The translations under genes and the position numbers were made by a program. Source: Actinomycetota bacterium (GTDB lineage Bacteria; Actinomycetota; Acidimicrobiia; Acidimicrobiales; Aldehydirespiratoraceae). From it: a stretch of DNA of 35,986 bases. The stretch covers positions 1 to 35,986 of the forward strand of contig JAPOHW010000026.1 of NCBI GenBank assembly GCA_029979265.1. Reading direction: 5' to 3'. The notes beneath the pieces were generated by a model that was not told the origin of the DNA, did no database searches, and was given only the letters and a program-made list of their open reading frames with translations. Shown piece after piece: positions 7,337 to 15,937 of the stretch. Numbering within the stretch: the stretch's first letter is position 1; each line of letters opens with the position of its first letter.

Positions 7337-9057
7337 GCGAGGTACTCACGCGTGTCGGTGGAGGGGGGAAACCGAATCGCCTTTGCAATGGCATCGCCGT
7401 GGGGGCCGTCATGGGAGAACACGTAGGCATTGGTGCGGGTCGGGTCACCAGCGACGGCGATCAAGATCTTGGCCGGCTCGGTCACGATCGGCACGAGCCG
7501 ATCCGGATCAGTGGACTCGGCGAAGACAGGGGGCACGTGGCCCTTCGCAACCAGGTCGGTCAGTGACCGCCGACCAGCGGTGAGATTGCTCCACTCGCCG
7601 ATGAGCTTCTCGAATCGCCACGCAGGGATGCGTGCATGCTCGAACAGCGCTTCCCGCAGCTTGGTCTTCGACCAGCCGTGGGCGGCGATGGTCCGAGCCA
7701 GGATCGGTGACAGCACGAGCAGGGGCCGATAGTGGCCCCGCCCGAGGCCGTACACGTGGGTCAAGTCCCAGCCACTGATTCGTGCAAGGCCATCACCGAG
7801 GTAGGGCACGATCTGCTCAGGGGTCGAACCGAACACGCTGCCGACGATGGCGCCCGAGTTGTAGCGGGCGATGGAGATGGCGTCACCGTCGTGGCCAAGG
7901 TCGGCGGACACCGTGGGCCACCCGATCTCGTCGAGCGTCGCAAGGTCTTCGGCGAGCACCACCCGAAAGGTGTTACCGAACGTGGCCTTGTCGTGCTGAT
8001 CGGTGGTGAACCCATAGACATTGCGAAGAAACAGCCGCAACCATCGGCCGACGGTGGTGTTGCCGAGGCTGCCGTCTCGGAGCGCTCCGGCACCGCTGGT
8101 GAAATCGAGGTCCGCCGCCCGCGCGCTGTCGAGCACGACGAGGGCATCCGCTCCGGTCGTGTTCCCGGAGTGCTCGACGCCATAGCTCGGATCGGCAAGC
8201 GCCTCTGCGATCGCCAGGACCACCGGGAAATGGGCCGGCCGACACCCGGCCATGACGGCATTGACGGCGATGGACCAGACCGTCACCTCACGACCCGTTG
8301 TCGGGGCCGACGCGAGGACGTGCCCGGGTTCGAACCCACCCCCGGCGACCATGGCCTCGACTCGTTGGACGGTTGGGGGCACCACAGGAAGACCGTCGGA
8401 CCATCCGCGTCGGATGAACTCGGCCTGGATCGAATCGAAGTCGCCGGAGACGACGGGGTCTGTCGGTGCGGGCTCGGTAGTTTGGAGCTGAAGGGCATCT
8501 GACGGTGTCAGCGTCAGTGCATCCACGATCTCTTCGAAGGTCCCCGCCAGGAACGCATCGCGAAGATCGCTCCAGGTCATCGCATCGACGTGACCGGGGA
8601 TCACTGCAACGGGCGGCTCGGCGACACCGAGCCCGCAACCGGTCGCTCGAGCCTGTCCGGCGAACCCCTCACAGACGATGGATACTGCTGGGATCCCCGC
8701 CCGCTCAGCCACCACTGCAGCCCGCATCACGGCGGGCGTACAACTCCCTCAACAACCCATACCCGACACGACAGCGTCGACCCCGCGGTCGCGCAAGCGG
8801 CGGGGGAGTGCTTCGATGATGGTCGACTCGTCGGGGCCGTGGGTGTTGCCGAACGCGTCGTATGGGACGATGGAGACGCCCGGGAACCGAGCCTCGAGGG
8901 CCTCCTGCAACAACGGGAACAACTCGTCACCGCGAAACAGGTAGTCCCACACGAACCCCACGGTCGCGTTTTCGAGATCGCGACGTCTGGGGGCGAGTGG
9001 CTGCGGGGCCACGGCAACTGACGACAGCGGCCAGACGGCATCGAAGTGAGCCTCCAC
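7333..9057 (-). CDS. UGSC-family selenoprotein fused to an uncharacterised C-terminal domain
   Basis: One reading frame interrupted only by TGA at 8749-8751. Read as selenocysteine it gives a 574-residue protein with the motif GMGC-U-GSCTPAV, Sec at residue 103. The motif and surroundings (RLRDRGVDAVVSGMG before, VAERAGIPAVSIVCEGF after) match the UGSC selenoprotein family, a redox-type family first recognised in marine metagenomes. A hairpin 11 bases after the UGA fits a bacterial SECIS. From about residue 175 a second domain begins with RRGWSDGLPVVPPT, which I recall as an uncharacterised family often encoded beside UGSC proteins; here they are fused. Coding character is the same on both sides of the UGA. 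Start: GTG at 9057, the first in-frame candidate after the upstream stop, with a weak ribosome site; an upstream in-frame ATG at 9177 would overlap the monooxygenase. Default annotation would give two truncated genes (starting again at 8730). Reaction unknown. Confidence 0.88.
8716..8748 (-). promoter_or_regulatory. Bacterial SECIS-like hairpin
   Basis: Directly after the UGA, the RNA runs 11 bases to a perfect six-pair stem GCCCGC/GCGGGC with the loop CGUGAU. The stem extends below through UGUA/UGCA, leaving one bulged C on the 5' side. The loop begins 18 bases after the UGA and has a G in its first two positions followed by U, as in known bacterial SECIS elements bound by SelB. The hairpin lies inside the coding sequence, as is normal in bacteria. 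Confidence 0.85.
8749..8751 (-). other. In-frame UGA read as selenocysteine
   Basis: On the minus strand the frame reads ATG GGT TGT TGA GGG AGT TGT ACG, that is Met-Gly-Cys-Sec-Gly-Ser-Cys-Thr. The U-G-S-C motif, uninterrupted coding on both sides and the SECIS-like hairpin together make recoding far more likely than a nonsense mutation. The Cys immediately before Sec is an extra thiol next to the predicted active site. Confidence 0.88.
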
Positions 9058-9070
9058 GTCCTCGCACCGC

Positions 9071-10849
9071 CTAGCGGAACTCGAGCCCGTCGAAGTCCCC
9101 GGACTCGCGCCAGCCCTTGATGTACTGGAAGTAGGCCCATGCACCGTCGGGGTATCCCACGCCGGCAAGGCCATCACCCATCTCGTCGACCTTGCCCTCG
9201 TTGTTGTAGTAGCCGGGCGTGCAGTCGGGGTCGGCGCCGAATCGACGAGGATTCGAACGCAGCAGGTCCATCCACTCGTTCTCGGCTTCCTGCGTCACCT
9301 CGACCTCGACAGCACCCGTGTCGTTGGCGTGCTGCAAAATCGCAGCCAGGGTGTTCGCCGCCTCGACAAGGTTGTGGGGAATGTTCGAGATGAGGTTTGC
9401 GGCCTGCATGGGGCTGACCACGTACAGATTCGGGAAGCCATGCACGTGCATGCCGTGTTTGGAGACCATCCCCGGGTCCCACCGTTGCGAAAGCTTGACC
9501 CCGTTGCGTCCGGTCGTGTCGTAGCCGGATCGACGCGCATAACTGGTCCCGACTTCGAAGCCCGAGGCGTAGACGATGCAGTCGAGTTCGTAGTGTCGAT
9601 CACCCACCCAGGCTCCGGACCGGTCGATCTCGCGGACGCCCCGCCCATCGGTGTCGACAAGGGTGACGTTCGGCTTGTTGTAGGCGAGCAGGTACTCGTC
9701 GTGAAAGCAGGGGCGCTTGCACAGCTGCCGATACCACGGTTTCAGGGCCTCGGCGGTGGCAGGATCGTTGACGACCTCGTCACAACGAGCCCGTATCTCT
9801 TCCATCTTCTCGTCGTCGGACTCGTGGAAGGCCGCCATCCACGACTCGACAGTGCGTTCGCCACTGTCCATCTCGGTGAACTTCTTGAAGATTCGTTGGG
9901 TGATGTCGGTCCAACCGTCCTGGACGAGGTCTTCCTCGGCCCACCCGCCGGTTTGCAGAATTGTGAAGTTCTCCAACCACTGCTGCTGCCAGCCCGGCTC
10001 GAGCGTGGCAAACCAGCCAGGGTCGATCGGGTGGTTGTTGCGAACATCGATCGACGATGGGGTTCGCTGGAATACGAAGAGTTCACCGGCGTGCTCGGCA
10101 AGGTGAGGGATGCACTGGACCGCCGTCGCGCCGGTCCCGATGATCCCGACGCGCTTGTCGTTCAGCCCGGTCATGGGGGCACCGCTCGGGTCCCCGCCGG
10201 TGACGTCATAGTTCCATCGGCTCCTGTGCCCGGCGGGCCCCTCGAAGCGTTCGATCCCATCGATCCCGGGCAGCTTCGGACGGTGCAGCGGTCCGGTGCC
10301 CATGCCGACGTGCCGGGCACGGATGTCGTCGCCTCGGTTGCTGCGGATGATCCAGCGGCTCGATGCCGGATCCCATTCGAGATCGGTGACCTCGGTCGAA
10401 AGGAGAGCGTTGCCGTAGAGATCGAAGTGTTCCCCGATCCGGCGGCAGTGCTCGAGAATTTCGGGTGCCTTCGCGTACTTCTCTGTGGGCATGTGGCCGG
10501 TTTCTTCCAACAGCGGCATGTAGACGAACGCGGCCGTATCGCACATTGCCCCCGGGTACCGGTTCCAGTACCACGTGCCGCCGAAGTCACCACCTTTTTC
10601 GATGATGCAAACATCGTCGATTCCTGCCCGCTTCAGCGCCGCTCCGACGACGAGCCCGGCAAACCCACCGCCGATGAAGGCGAACTCGACGTCGCCGGTC
10701 CGTGGAGCCCGTTCCGTCCGCTGGACATATGGGTCGTCGAGGTAGTGCGCGAACGTGCCGGTGGGCTCGATGTACTGGTCGTTGCCGTCGGCTCGAAGCC
10801 GCTTGTCGCGTTCAGCGCGGTATTTCTCTCGCAGAGCGGTTCGATCCAT
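9071..10849 (-). CDS. Flavin-containing monooxygenase, Baeyer-Villiger type
   Basis: NADPH- and FAD-dependent monooxygenase that inserts oxygen next to a ketone or oxidises a heteroatom; 592 residues from the ATG at 10849. The FAD Rossmann motif is FIGGGFAGLVVGAAL, the NADPH one GIIGTGATAVQ, and between them FEGPAGHRSRW matches the FxGxxxHxxxW fingerprint of type I Baeyer-Villiger enzymes. The GGTWYWNRYPGAMCD segment is also typical. I prefer ATG 10849 because MDRTALREKYRAERDKRL is a usual family N-terminus and GATACT sits six bases before it. An in-frame GTG at 10894 overlapping the previous stop (GTGA) is the alternative. It lies between an AstE-like hydrolase and the selenoprotein, 13 bases before the latter. 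Substrate unknown. Confidence 0.92.
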   Translation of the reverse strand: MDRTALREKYRAERDKRLRADGNDQYIEPTGTFAHYLDDPYVQRTERAPRTGDVEFAFIGGGFAGLVVGAALKRAGIDDVCIIEKGGDFGGTWYWNRYPGAMCDTAAFVYMPLLEETGHMPTEKYAKAPEILEHCRRIGEHFDLYGNALLSTEVTDLEWDPASSRWIIRSNRGDDIRARHVGMGTGPLHRPKLPGIDGIERFEGPAGHRSRWNYDVTGGDPSGAPMTGLNDKRVGIIGTGATAVQCIPHLAEHAGELFVFQRTPSSIDVRNNHPIDPGWFATLEPGWQQQWLENFTILQTGGWAEEDLVQDGWTDITQRIFKKFTEMDSGERTVESWMAAFHESDDEKMEEIRARCDEVVNDPATAEALKPWYRQLCKRPCFHDEYLLAYNKPNVTLVDTDGRGVREIDRSGAWVGDRHYELDCIVYASGFEVGTSYARRSGYDTTGRNGVKLSQRWDPGMVSKHGMHVHGFPNLYVVSPMQAANLISNIPHNLVEAANTLAAILQHANDTGAVEVEVTQEAENEWMDLLRSNPRRFGADPDCTPGYYNNEGKVDEMGDGLAGVGYPDGAWAYFQYIKGWRESGDFDGLEFR

Positions 10850-10855
10850 CTGCCC

Positions 10856-10861
10856 AGTATC
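10856..10861 (-). promoter_or_regulatory. Possible internal -10 hexamer for the monooxygenase (GATACT)
   Basis: GATACT on the minus strand ends six bases before the ATG at 10849, the spacing seen at other leaderless starts here. It lies within the five-gene group, so the monooxygenase and downstream genes might also be transcribed separately. Confidence 0.35.
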
Positions 10862-10890
10862 GCAACGCAGGCGAGGCTCGACCGAATCGC

Positions 10891-11844
10891 TCACTCGGTC
10901 ACCGCGACGTTGAGTACGGCGTCTCCTCGGTTGACCAGGGGATGCAGCAGCTTGCCGACGAGCACACCGTCGCTCGGTGCGTTGAGGCGGCCGAGTTGCT
11001 TTCCGAACGGATCGCGCAGGACCCCCATCTGCTCACCCTTCGTCACTCGTGCACCGAGTGCGAGTCGACAGTCGACAACGCCGCTCTTCGACGCACGAAC
11101 CCAACGGGCCGAGGTGGCGAGAAGCGAAGGCGGTGCAGCCGGCGCCAGATCATCGATCATGCCGAGGTGATGGATGACGCGAAGAATGCCGTCAACTGCG
11201 GTTTGCACCGACGTCTCGTCGAAGCGGTAGGCCTCACCGCCCTCGAACACCAGGCAAGTTGCGCCGGCCTCCGTGGCTGCGCCACGAAGCGAGCCATCGC
11301 GGACCCGTGAGTCGATCACGATCGGAGCACCGAAACTCATCGCAAGTTCGAGGGTTCTCGTATCGGACAGATCACCGCGGATCTGGGGCAGATTGGCCCG
11401 ATGATCCGAGCCGCTGTGGAGGTCGATTCCCACCTCGCAACGACCGACGACTTCGGTCATCATCAGGTGAGCGATGCGGGAGGCAAGTGAACCCCGTGCC
11501 GAACCCGGGAAGGCCCGATTGAGATCACGTCGATCGGGCAGGTAGCGGTCGCCGGTGTTGAACCCGTGGACGTTCACGATCGGGACGGTGATGAGGGTTC
11601 CGGCCATCGAACCCGGGTGCACGAGCGCGAGCACCCGCCGGATGATTTCGACGCCGATGATCTCGTCGCCATGGGTGGCAGCGTTCACCCACACGGTTGG
11701 CCCGTCGCTGACCCCATGCAACACCACAACCGGGAGCGCAACGGGTGTCCCCGACATCAGTCGAGCAATCGGCAATTCGGTGTGGGTCCGCCGGCCTGCC
11801 GCAGCCGTGGTGTCGCCGATGGGGAACGGCGCCCGTATCGTCAT
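10891..11844 (-). CDS. Succinylglutamate desuccinylase/aspartoacylase-family zinc hydrolase
   Basis: Soluble amide hydrolase of 317 residues in the AstE/AspA branch of the M14 carboxypeptidase fold. Zinc ligands are visible in NAATHGDEIIG (His and Glu) and in GIDLHSGSDHR (His), and the catalytic glutamate is probably the one in LVFEGGEAYR. DRRDLNRAFPG is a further family motif. A biotinyl-like beta domain follows near the C-terminus (GVVDCRLALGARVTKGEQMG). The ATG at 11844 overlaps the TGA of the upstream RimK-like gene as ATGA. RimK-type ligases and AstE-type hydrolases are often paired, one forming and the other cutting an N-acyl or glutamyl amide. Whether that applies here is inference. 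Confidence 0.88.
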   Translation of the reverse strand: MTIRAPFPIGDTTAAAGRRTHTELPIARLMSGTPVALPVVVLHGVSDGPTVWVNAATHGDEIIGVEIIRRVLALVHPGSMAGTLITVPIVNVHGFNTGDRYLPDRRDLNRAFPGSARGSLASRIAHLMMTEVVGRCEVGIDLHSGSDHRANLPQIRGDLSDTRTLELAMSFGAPIVIDSRVRDGSLRGAATEAGATCLVFEGGEAYRFDETSVQTAVDGILRVIHHLGMIDDLAPAAPPSLLATSARWVRASKSGVVDCRLALGARVTKGEQMGVLRDPFGKQLGRLNAPSDGVLVGKLLHPLVNRGDAVLNVAVTE

Positions 11845-13037
11845 GCGTCGTCGGTGATCATTGGGTCCGGCAGCGGTTGAAGCTGGAGGCGGCTGCGACG
11901 GCGCCGTCCCGGTACGAGGCCTCGCATCGCCTCCAGATTGCCGAAACACAGCAGTCGATCGTCCACCTCGATCACCCGCTCGCTGCGGGGATTCGGGATG
12001 ACAGCGGTGCCTCGATGCAACGTGAGCACGGAAATGTCCTTGTCGCGAAGTTCACCGATCGTGGTCCCCGCAGCGACGAGCGCTGCCCCCTCGTTGACTG
12101 CGAGTTCGACCACCCCATAGCCAGTACTCACGGTCAGGCGCTGACGAATGTCGAGTTCGGGAAAAGCAACCTGAGAAGCGACGAAGTCGACGATCGCGCC
12201 GGCGATGTCGAGCTCGGTGGCGCGCTCGATGCCCTCGAATCCTGGCGAGGAGTTGACCTCGATCACAACGGGCCCATCGGCGCCTTCGAGCATGTCGACA
12301 CCGGCGACTCGAAGCCCCATGATCTGCGCGGCTTGCACGGCGACCCGTTGAAACTCCGGATCGAGTTCGACCGGTTCGACCGTGCCTCCCCGATGAACGT
12401 TCGATCGGAACTCGTCGCCCTTCGCGACCCGGCGCATTGCGGCAACGACGCGATCTCCGATGACGAGTGCTCGGATGTCACGGCCCTTCGACTCTGCGAC
12501 GAAACGCTGGATCAGAACGTTCTGCCGGGCACTCTGCAGTGTCTCGATCACCGCCTCGGCAACCTTTGTGTCAGGGGCAAGGATGACCCCGATTCCCTGG
12601 GTCCCCTCGAGCAGTTTGATGACCACCGGAGCGCCACCAACCCGCTCGATGGCAGGGAGCACATCAGCCCGGTCACGAACAAAGGTGGTGGCGGGGATGG
12701 AGACGTCATGGCGACTGAGGATCTGGATTGCCCGCAACTTGTCGCGGGAATTGGCAATCCCGTTGGATGGACTCGGCGTGTAGACGTCCATCTGTTCGAA
12801 CTGTCGGACGACCGCCAGGCCGAAGAACGTGATCGAGGCGCCGATACGGGGAAGCACGGCATCGACGTCGTCGAGTGGACGACCGCGATACTGGAGATCG
12901 GGTTCGCGGCCCGAAAGATCGATGCTGAAGCGCAGCGTGTCGAGCACCCGTGCGTCGTGGCCGCGCTCGGTGGCCGCCGTCACGAGACGCTGCGTGCTGT
13001 AGGACCTGGGCGCCCGGGACAGAATTGCGACTTTCAC
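11841..13037 (-). CDS. RimK-type ATP-grasp ligase fused to a TrkA-C (RCK_C) domain
   Basis: A 398-residue protein starting at GTG 13037. Residues 1-290 form a RimK-like ATP-grasp enzyme: VKVAILSRAPRSYSTQRLV is the usual N-terminus, PVVIKLLEGTQGIGVIL the ATP-binding strand-loop, and VVIEVNSSPGFEGIE the Mg-binding end. Such enzymes join glutamate or similar amino acids to a carboxylate. Residues 300-380 (STGYGVVELAVNEGAALVAA onward, ending in VDDRLLCFGNLEAM) match the RCK_C fold that binds small ligands in TrkA and related proteins. The ligase substrate is unknown; RimK's classical target, ribosomal protein S6, is only one option. It heads the five-gene minus-strand group, divergent from cysD. 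Confidence 0.88.
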   Translation of the reverse strand: MKVAILSRAPRSYSTQRLVTAATERGHDARVLDTLRFSIDLSGREPDLQYRGRPLDDVDAVLPRIGASITFFGLAVVRQFEQMDVYTPSPSNGIANSRDKLRAIQILSRHDVSIPATTFVRDRADVLPAIERVGGAPVVIKLLEGTQGIGVILAPDTKVAEAVIETLQSARQNVLIQRFVAESKGRDIRALVIGDRVVAAMRRVAKGDEFRSNVHRGGTVEPVELDPEFQRVAVQAAQIMGLRVAGVDMLEGADGPVVIEVNSSPGFEGIERATELDIAGAIVDFVASQVAFPELDIRQRLTVSTGYGVVELAVNEGAALVAAGTTIGELRDKDISVLTLHRGTAVIPNPRSERVIEVDDRLLCFGNLEAMRGLVPGRRRRSRLQLQPLPDPMITDDA

Positions 13038-13045
13038 CGGAGGCG

Positions 13046-13051
13046 ACGGTA
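13046..13051 (-). promoter_or_regulatory. Probable -10 hexamer for the rimK-like operon (TACCGT)
   Basis: TACCGT on the minus strand ends eight bases before the GTG at 13037, implying an almost leaderless transcript. TTGTGT at 13068-13073 (minus strand) is a possible -35 at 16-base spacing. No Shine-Dalgarno sequence precedes the start, which fits leaderless initiation. Confidence 0.5.
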
Positions 13052-13073
13052 ACAGCCCCGCCTCGGAACACAA

Positions 13074-13079
13074 TAGGCT
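13074..13079 (+). promoter_or_regulatory. Probable -10 hexamer for cysD (TAGGCT)
   Basis: TAGGCT lies 12 bases before the cysD ATG, giving a leader of about six bases. It abuts the possible -35 of the divergent rimK-like operon, so the two promoters are packed into 54 bases and probably influence each other. Confidence 0.5.
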
Positions 13080-13091
13080 CGCGCTGTCGCT

Positions 13092-14018
13092 ATGAGCACC
13101 GCTGTCCTTCCCGACGAAGTCCGCCTCACCCATCTGAAGCAGTTGGAGGCCGAGGCGATCCACATCATGCGCGAAGTGGTCGCTCAGTTCGAGCGGCCCG
13201 TCATGCTGTATTCCATCGGCAAGGACTCATCGGTGCTGCTGCACCTCGCTCGCAAAGCCTTTTACCCGGCCCCGTTGCCGTTTCCGCTCGTCCACGTCGA
13301 CACCACCTGGAAGTTCCGGGAGATGATCGAATTCCGTGACCGTGTTGCCGCAGAGCTGGGACTCGACCTGATTTCCTGGACCAACCAGGAAGGCGTCGAC
13401 CAGGGGATCAATCCCTTCGACCACGGATCCAAGAACTACACCGACATCATGAAGACGCAGGCCCTCAAGCAGGCGCTCGATGCCGGCGGGTACGACGCCG
13501 CCTTTGGCGGTGCTCGTCGCGACGAGGAGAAATCTCGGGCCAAGGAACGCGTCTTCAGCTTCCGCGACAAGTTCCACCGATGGGATCCGAAGAACCAGCG
13601 ACCGGAACTGTGGAATCTGTACAACGGCCGAGTCAACCGAGGGGAGAGCATCCGCGTCTTTCCGATCTCGAACTGGACCGAGCTGGATGTGTGGCAGTAC
13701 ATCCATCTCGAGAACATCGACATCGTTCCGCTCTACTTCTCGGCGCCCCGACCCGTCGTCACCCGTGATGGCGTCACGATCATGGTCGATGACGATCGCT
13801 TTGTCTTCGAGCCCGGTGAAGAGCCCGAAGAAAGGTGGGTCCGATTTCGCACCCTCGGGTGTTACCCGCTCTCCGGTGGGGTGGATTCCACCGCCACGAC
13901 GCTTCCCGAAATCATCCAGGAGATGTTGCTCGCAACCCGCTCGGAACGGGAAGGCCGAGTGATCGACTACGACCAGTCCGGATCGATGGAGGAGAAGAAG
14001 CGGGAGGGCTACTTCTAG
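13092..14018 (+). CDS. cysD: Sulfate adenylyltransferase subunit 2
   Basis: Catalytic subunit of ATP sulfurylase, which with CysN makes adenosine 5'-phosphosulfate from sulfate and ATP; 308 residues, the usual length. The PP-loop for ATP is [11 protein letters not shown] (residues 40-50). Further family motifs are [28 protein letters not shown] and the C-terminal [13 protein letters not shown]. The stop overlaps the start of cysNC by one base, so the two subunits are made together. It begins a cysD-cysNC-cysC-betC run on the plus strand. No sulfate importer or APS/PAPS reductase is in the window. Confidence 0.97.
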   Translation: MSTAVLPDEVRLTHLKQLEAEAIHIMREVVAQFERPVMLYSIGKDSSVLLHLARKAFYPAPLPFPLVHVDTTWKFREMIEFRDRVAAELGLDLISWTNQEGVDQGINPFDHGSKNYTDIMKTQALKQALDAGGYDAAFGGARRDEEKSRAKERVFSFRDKFHRWDPKNQRPELWNLYNGRVNRGESIRVFPISNWTELDVWQYIHLENIDIVPLYFSAPRPVVTRDGVTIMVDDDRFVFEPGEEPEERWVRFRTLGCYPLSGGVDSTATTLPEIIQEMLLATRSEREGRVIDYDQSGSMEEKKREGYF

Positions 14019-15937
14019 TGAGTCATCAATCCGACCTCATCGCAACCGACATCGAGGCCTACTTGGCCGAACACGAGCGCAAGGACCTGCTCCGGTTCCT
14101 CACCTGTGGCTCGGTCGACGATGGGAAGTCCACCCTCATCGGGCGCCTGCTCCACGACTCGAAGATGATCTACGAGGACACCCTCGCCAGTCTCGAGGCC
14201 GACTCAACGACCCAGGGGAGTGCCGGCGGCCACGTCGATCTCGCGCTCTTGACCGACGGACTCAAAGCCGAGCGGGAGCAGGGAATCACGATCGACGTTG
14301 CCTATCGCTACTTCTCCACAGCGAGGCGGAAGTTCATCATCGCCGACACCCCAGGCCATGAGCAGTACACCCGCAACATGGTCACCGGCGCCTCGACGTG
14401 CCAGCTCGCCATCATCTTGGTGGACGCCCGCCACGGGGTCGTCACCCAGACCAAGCGACACAGCTTCATCGCGAACCTGCTGGGCATTCGCCATGTTGCG
14501 GTCGCGATCAACAAGATGGACCTCGTCGACTGGTCCCAGGAGCGCTTCGAGGACATCCGCACCGACTATCTGGCGTTCGCGAAGCGCCTCGACCTCGCTG
14601 ACCCTTTGTTCTTGCCGATGTCGGCCCTCCTCGGCGACAACGTGGTCGAACAGTCCGAGAACCTGGCGTGGTTCGACGGACCGACGATGATGGAACACCT
14701 CGAGACGGTCGACGTGGAGTCCGGCATCGACGTTGACAGCTTCCGGCTTCCGGTCCAGTTGGTCACCCGCCCCGACCTCGATTTCCGCGGCTTCGCAGGC
14801 ACGATTGCGTCGGGCATCATCCGGCCCGGTGATCGAGTCGTGGCTCTTCCCTCCGGTGTCTCGTCGAACGTTGCGCGCATCGTCACCATGGACGGCGACC
14901 TCGACGATGCTGGGCCTGGGCGGGCGATCACCCTGACGCTTCAGGACGAGATCGACGTCAGCCGCGGTGACCTCCTCAGCACGCCAGGCGCTGAGCCCCT
15001 TCGAGCTCATGACATCGACGCCATGCTCGTTTGGATGACTGACGAACCGTTGCGTCCTGGCCGTCAGTACGCGTTGCAGTCCGCCACCGGTATGTCCAAC
15101 GCGACCGTCACCACGATCCATCATCGCGTGGATGTCAACACGCTCCACGAGCATTCGGCCGGCCAACTCGAACTGAACGACATCGCGGCCGTGCAGGTCC
15201 GCAGCGACAGGGAACTCCTGTTCGACCGTTACGCCGACAACCGAGTCACGGGAGCGTTCATCCTGGTGGACCGCCTGAGCAACGCCACCGTGGCCGCCGG
15301 CATGATCAGCGGGGCCGGCTCGTCATGGGATCGGGCTCCTGAAGACGGGTTGCAAGCGCAGGCATCGACGATTTCGTCCGCCGAACGGGCGGTGCGATTT
15401 GGGCAACAGCCGTGCACCGTGCTGCTCACCGGGCTGACTGCAGCCGGGAAGTCCACGATCGCGACGGCACTGGAGCGAGAACTCTTCGATCGAGGAAAGG
15501 TTGCTGTCCGTCTCGACGGCGAAAACGTCCGCATGGGGATCAGCCGGGATCTCGGCTTCACGGCCAGCGATCGCTCGGAGAACCTGCGCCGTGCGGCCGA
15601 GATGGCACGACTGTTGAACAACCAGGGTGTCATTGCCGTCGCTGCCTTCGTTGCTCCCGACGCCGAGGTGCGCAGCCGGGTTCGCGACCGTGTCGGCGAC
15701 GATCGGTACCTCGAGGTCTTCGTCGACACTCCGATCGACGTCTGTCGACGTCGGGACACCAGCGGTCTGTACGAGCGCGCCGATGCCGGTGACGTGGTCG
15801 ACTTCCCTGGTGTCGACTACACCTACGAGCGTGATGCGACGTACGACCTTCGCATCGACGCAAGTGTCAGCACGGTCGACGAGATCGTCGCGTCCATCAT
15901 CGCCGCACTGGTGCAACGGGGGATGTTGCGTGGCTGA
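14018..15937 (+). CDS. cysNC: Sulfate adenylyltransferase subunit 1 with C-terminal APS-kinase domain
   Basis: A 639-residue fusion. Residues 1-430 are the CysN GTPase that drives the CysD reaction: G1 loop GSVDDGKS (31-38), DTPGHEQY, and NKMD. A CysC-like domain follows, with P-loop GLTAAGKST at residues 472-480 and [16 protein letters not shown]. That domain departs from active APS kinases: where they have FISPYRADR, with the serine often noted as phosphorylated, this protein has FVAPDAEVR (Ala546). It may therefore be weak or inactive, and a second, intact cysC follows. The GTG start has GGAGGG about ten bases upstream and overlaps the last base of the cysD stop. Confidence 0.94.
   Translation: MSHQSDLIATDIEAYLAEHERKDLLRFLTCGSVDDGKSTLIGRLLHDSKMIYEDTLASLEADSTTQGSAGGHVDLALLTDGLKAEREQGITIDVAYRYFSTARRKFIIADTPGHEQYTRNMVTGASTCQLAIILVDARHGVVTQTKRHSFIANLLGIRHVAVAINKMDLVDWSQERFEDIRTDYLAFAKRLDLADPLFLPMSALLGDNVVEQSENLAWFDGPTMMEHLETVDVESGIDVDSFRLPVQLVTRPDLDFRGFAGTIASGIIRPGDRVVALPSGVSSNVARIVTMDGDLDDAGPGRAITLTLQDEIDVSRGDLLSTPGAEPLRAHDIDAMLVWMTDEPLRPGRQYALQSATGMSNATVTTIHHRVDVNTLHEHSAGQLELNDIAAVQVRSDRELLFDRYADNRVTGAFILVDRLSNATVAAGMISGAGSSWDRAPEDGLQAQASTISSAERAVRFGQQPCTVLLTGLTAAGKSTIATALERELFDRGKVAVRLDGENVRMGISRDLGFTASDRSENLRRAAEMARLLNNQGVIAVAAFVAPDAEVRSRVRDRVGDDRYLEVFVDTPIDVCRRRDTSGLYERADAGDVVDFPGVDYTYERDATYDLRIDASVSTVDEIVASIIAALVQRGMLRG

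Noticed and set aside
5862..7448. Long open frame antisense or out of frame over the amino-acid permease
   Set aside because: Its product is rich in Arg, Cys and His with no domain; the frame encoding the membrane permease has hydrophobic helices and conserved motifs.
8500..8518. Inverted-repeat-like TGACGGTGTCAGCGTCA as an operator
   Set aside because: It is inside the selenoprotein coding sequence, imperfect, and not near a start.
8749..8751. TGA as a nonsense mutation making a pseudogene, or a boundary between two genes
   Set aside because: The frame and coding style continue without change, the motif matches a known selenoprotein family, the downstream piece has no ribosome site for its GTG at 8730, and a SECIS-like hairpin is at the right distance.
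9058..9177. N-terminal extension of the selenoprotein to the ATG at 9177
   Set aside because: It would run 107 bases into the monooxygenase coding region, and its translation is low-complexity Ser/Arg/Thr-rich sequence typical of a wrong frame.
10850..10894. GTG at 10894 as the monooxygenase start
   Set aside because: Possible because of the GTGA overlap, but the 15 extra residues are not family-like and ATG 10849 has a GATACT box at leaderless spacing. Kept as an alternative.
9329..11170. Long plus-strand open frame opposite the monooxygenase
   Set aside because: It crosses two well-supported minus-strand genes and shows no domain.
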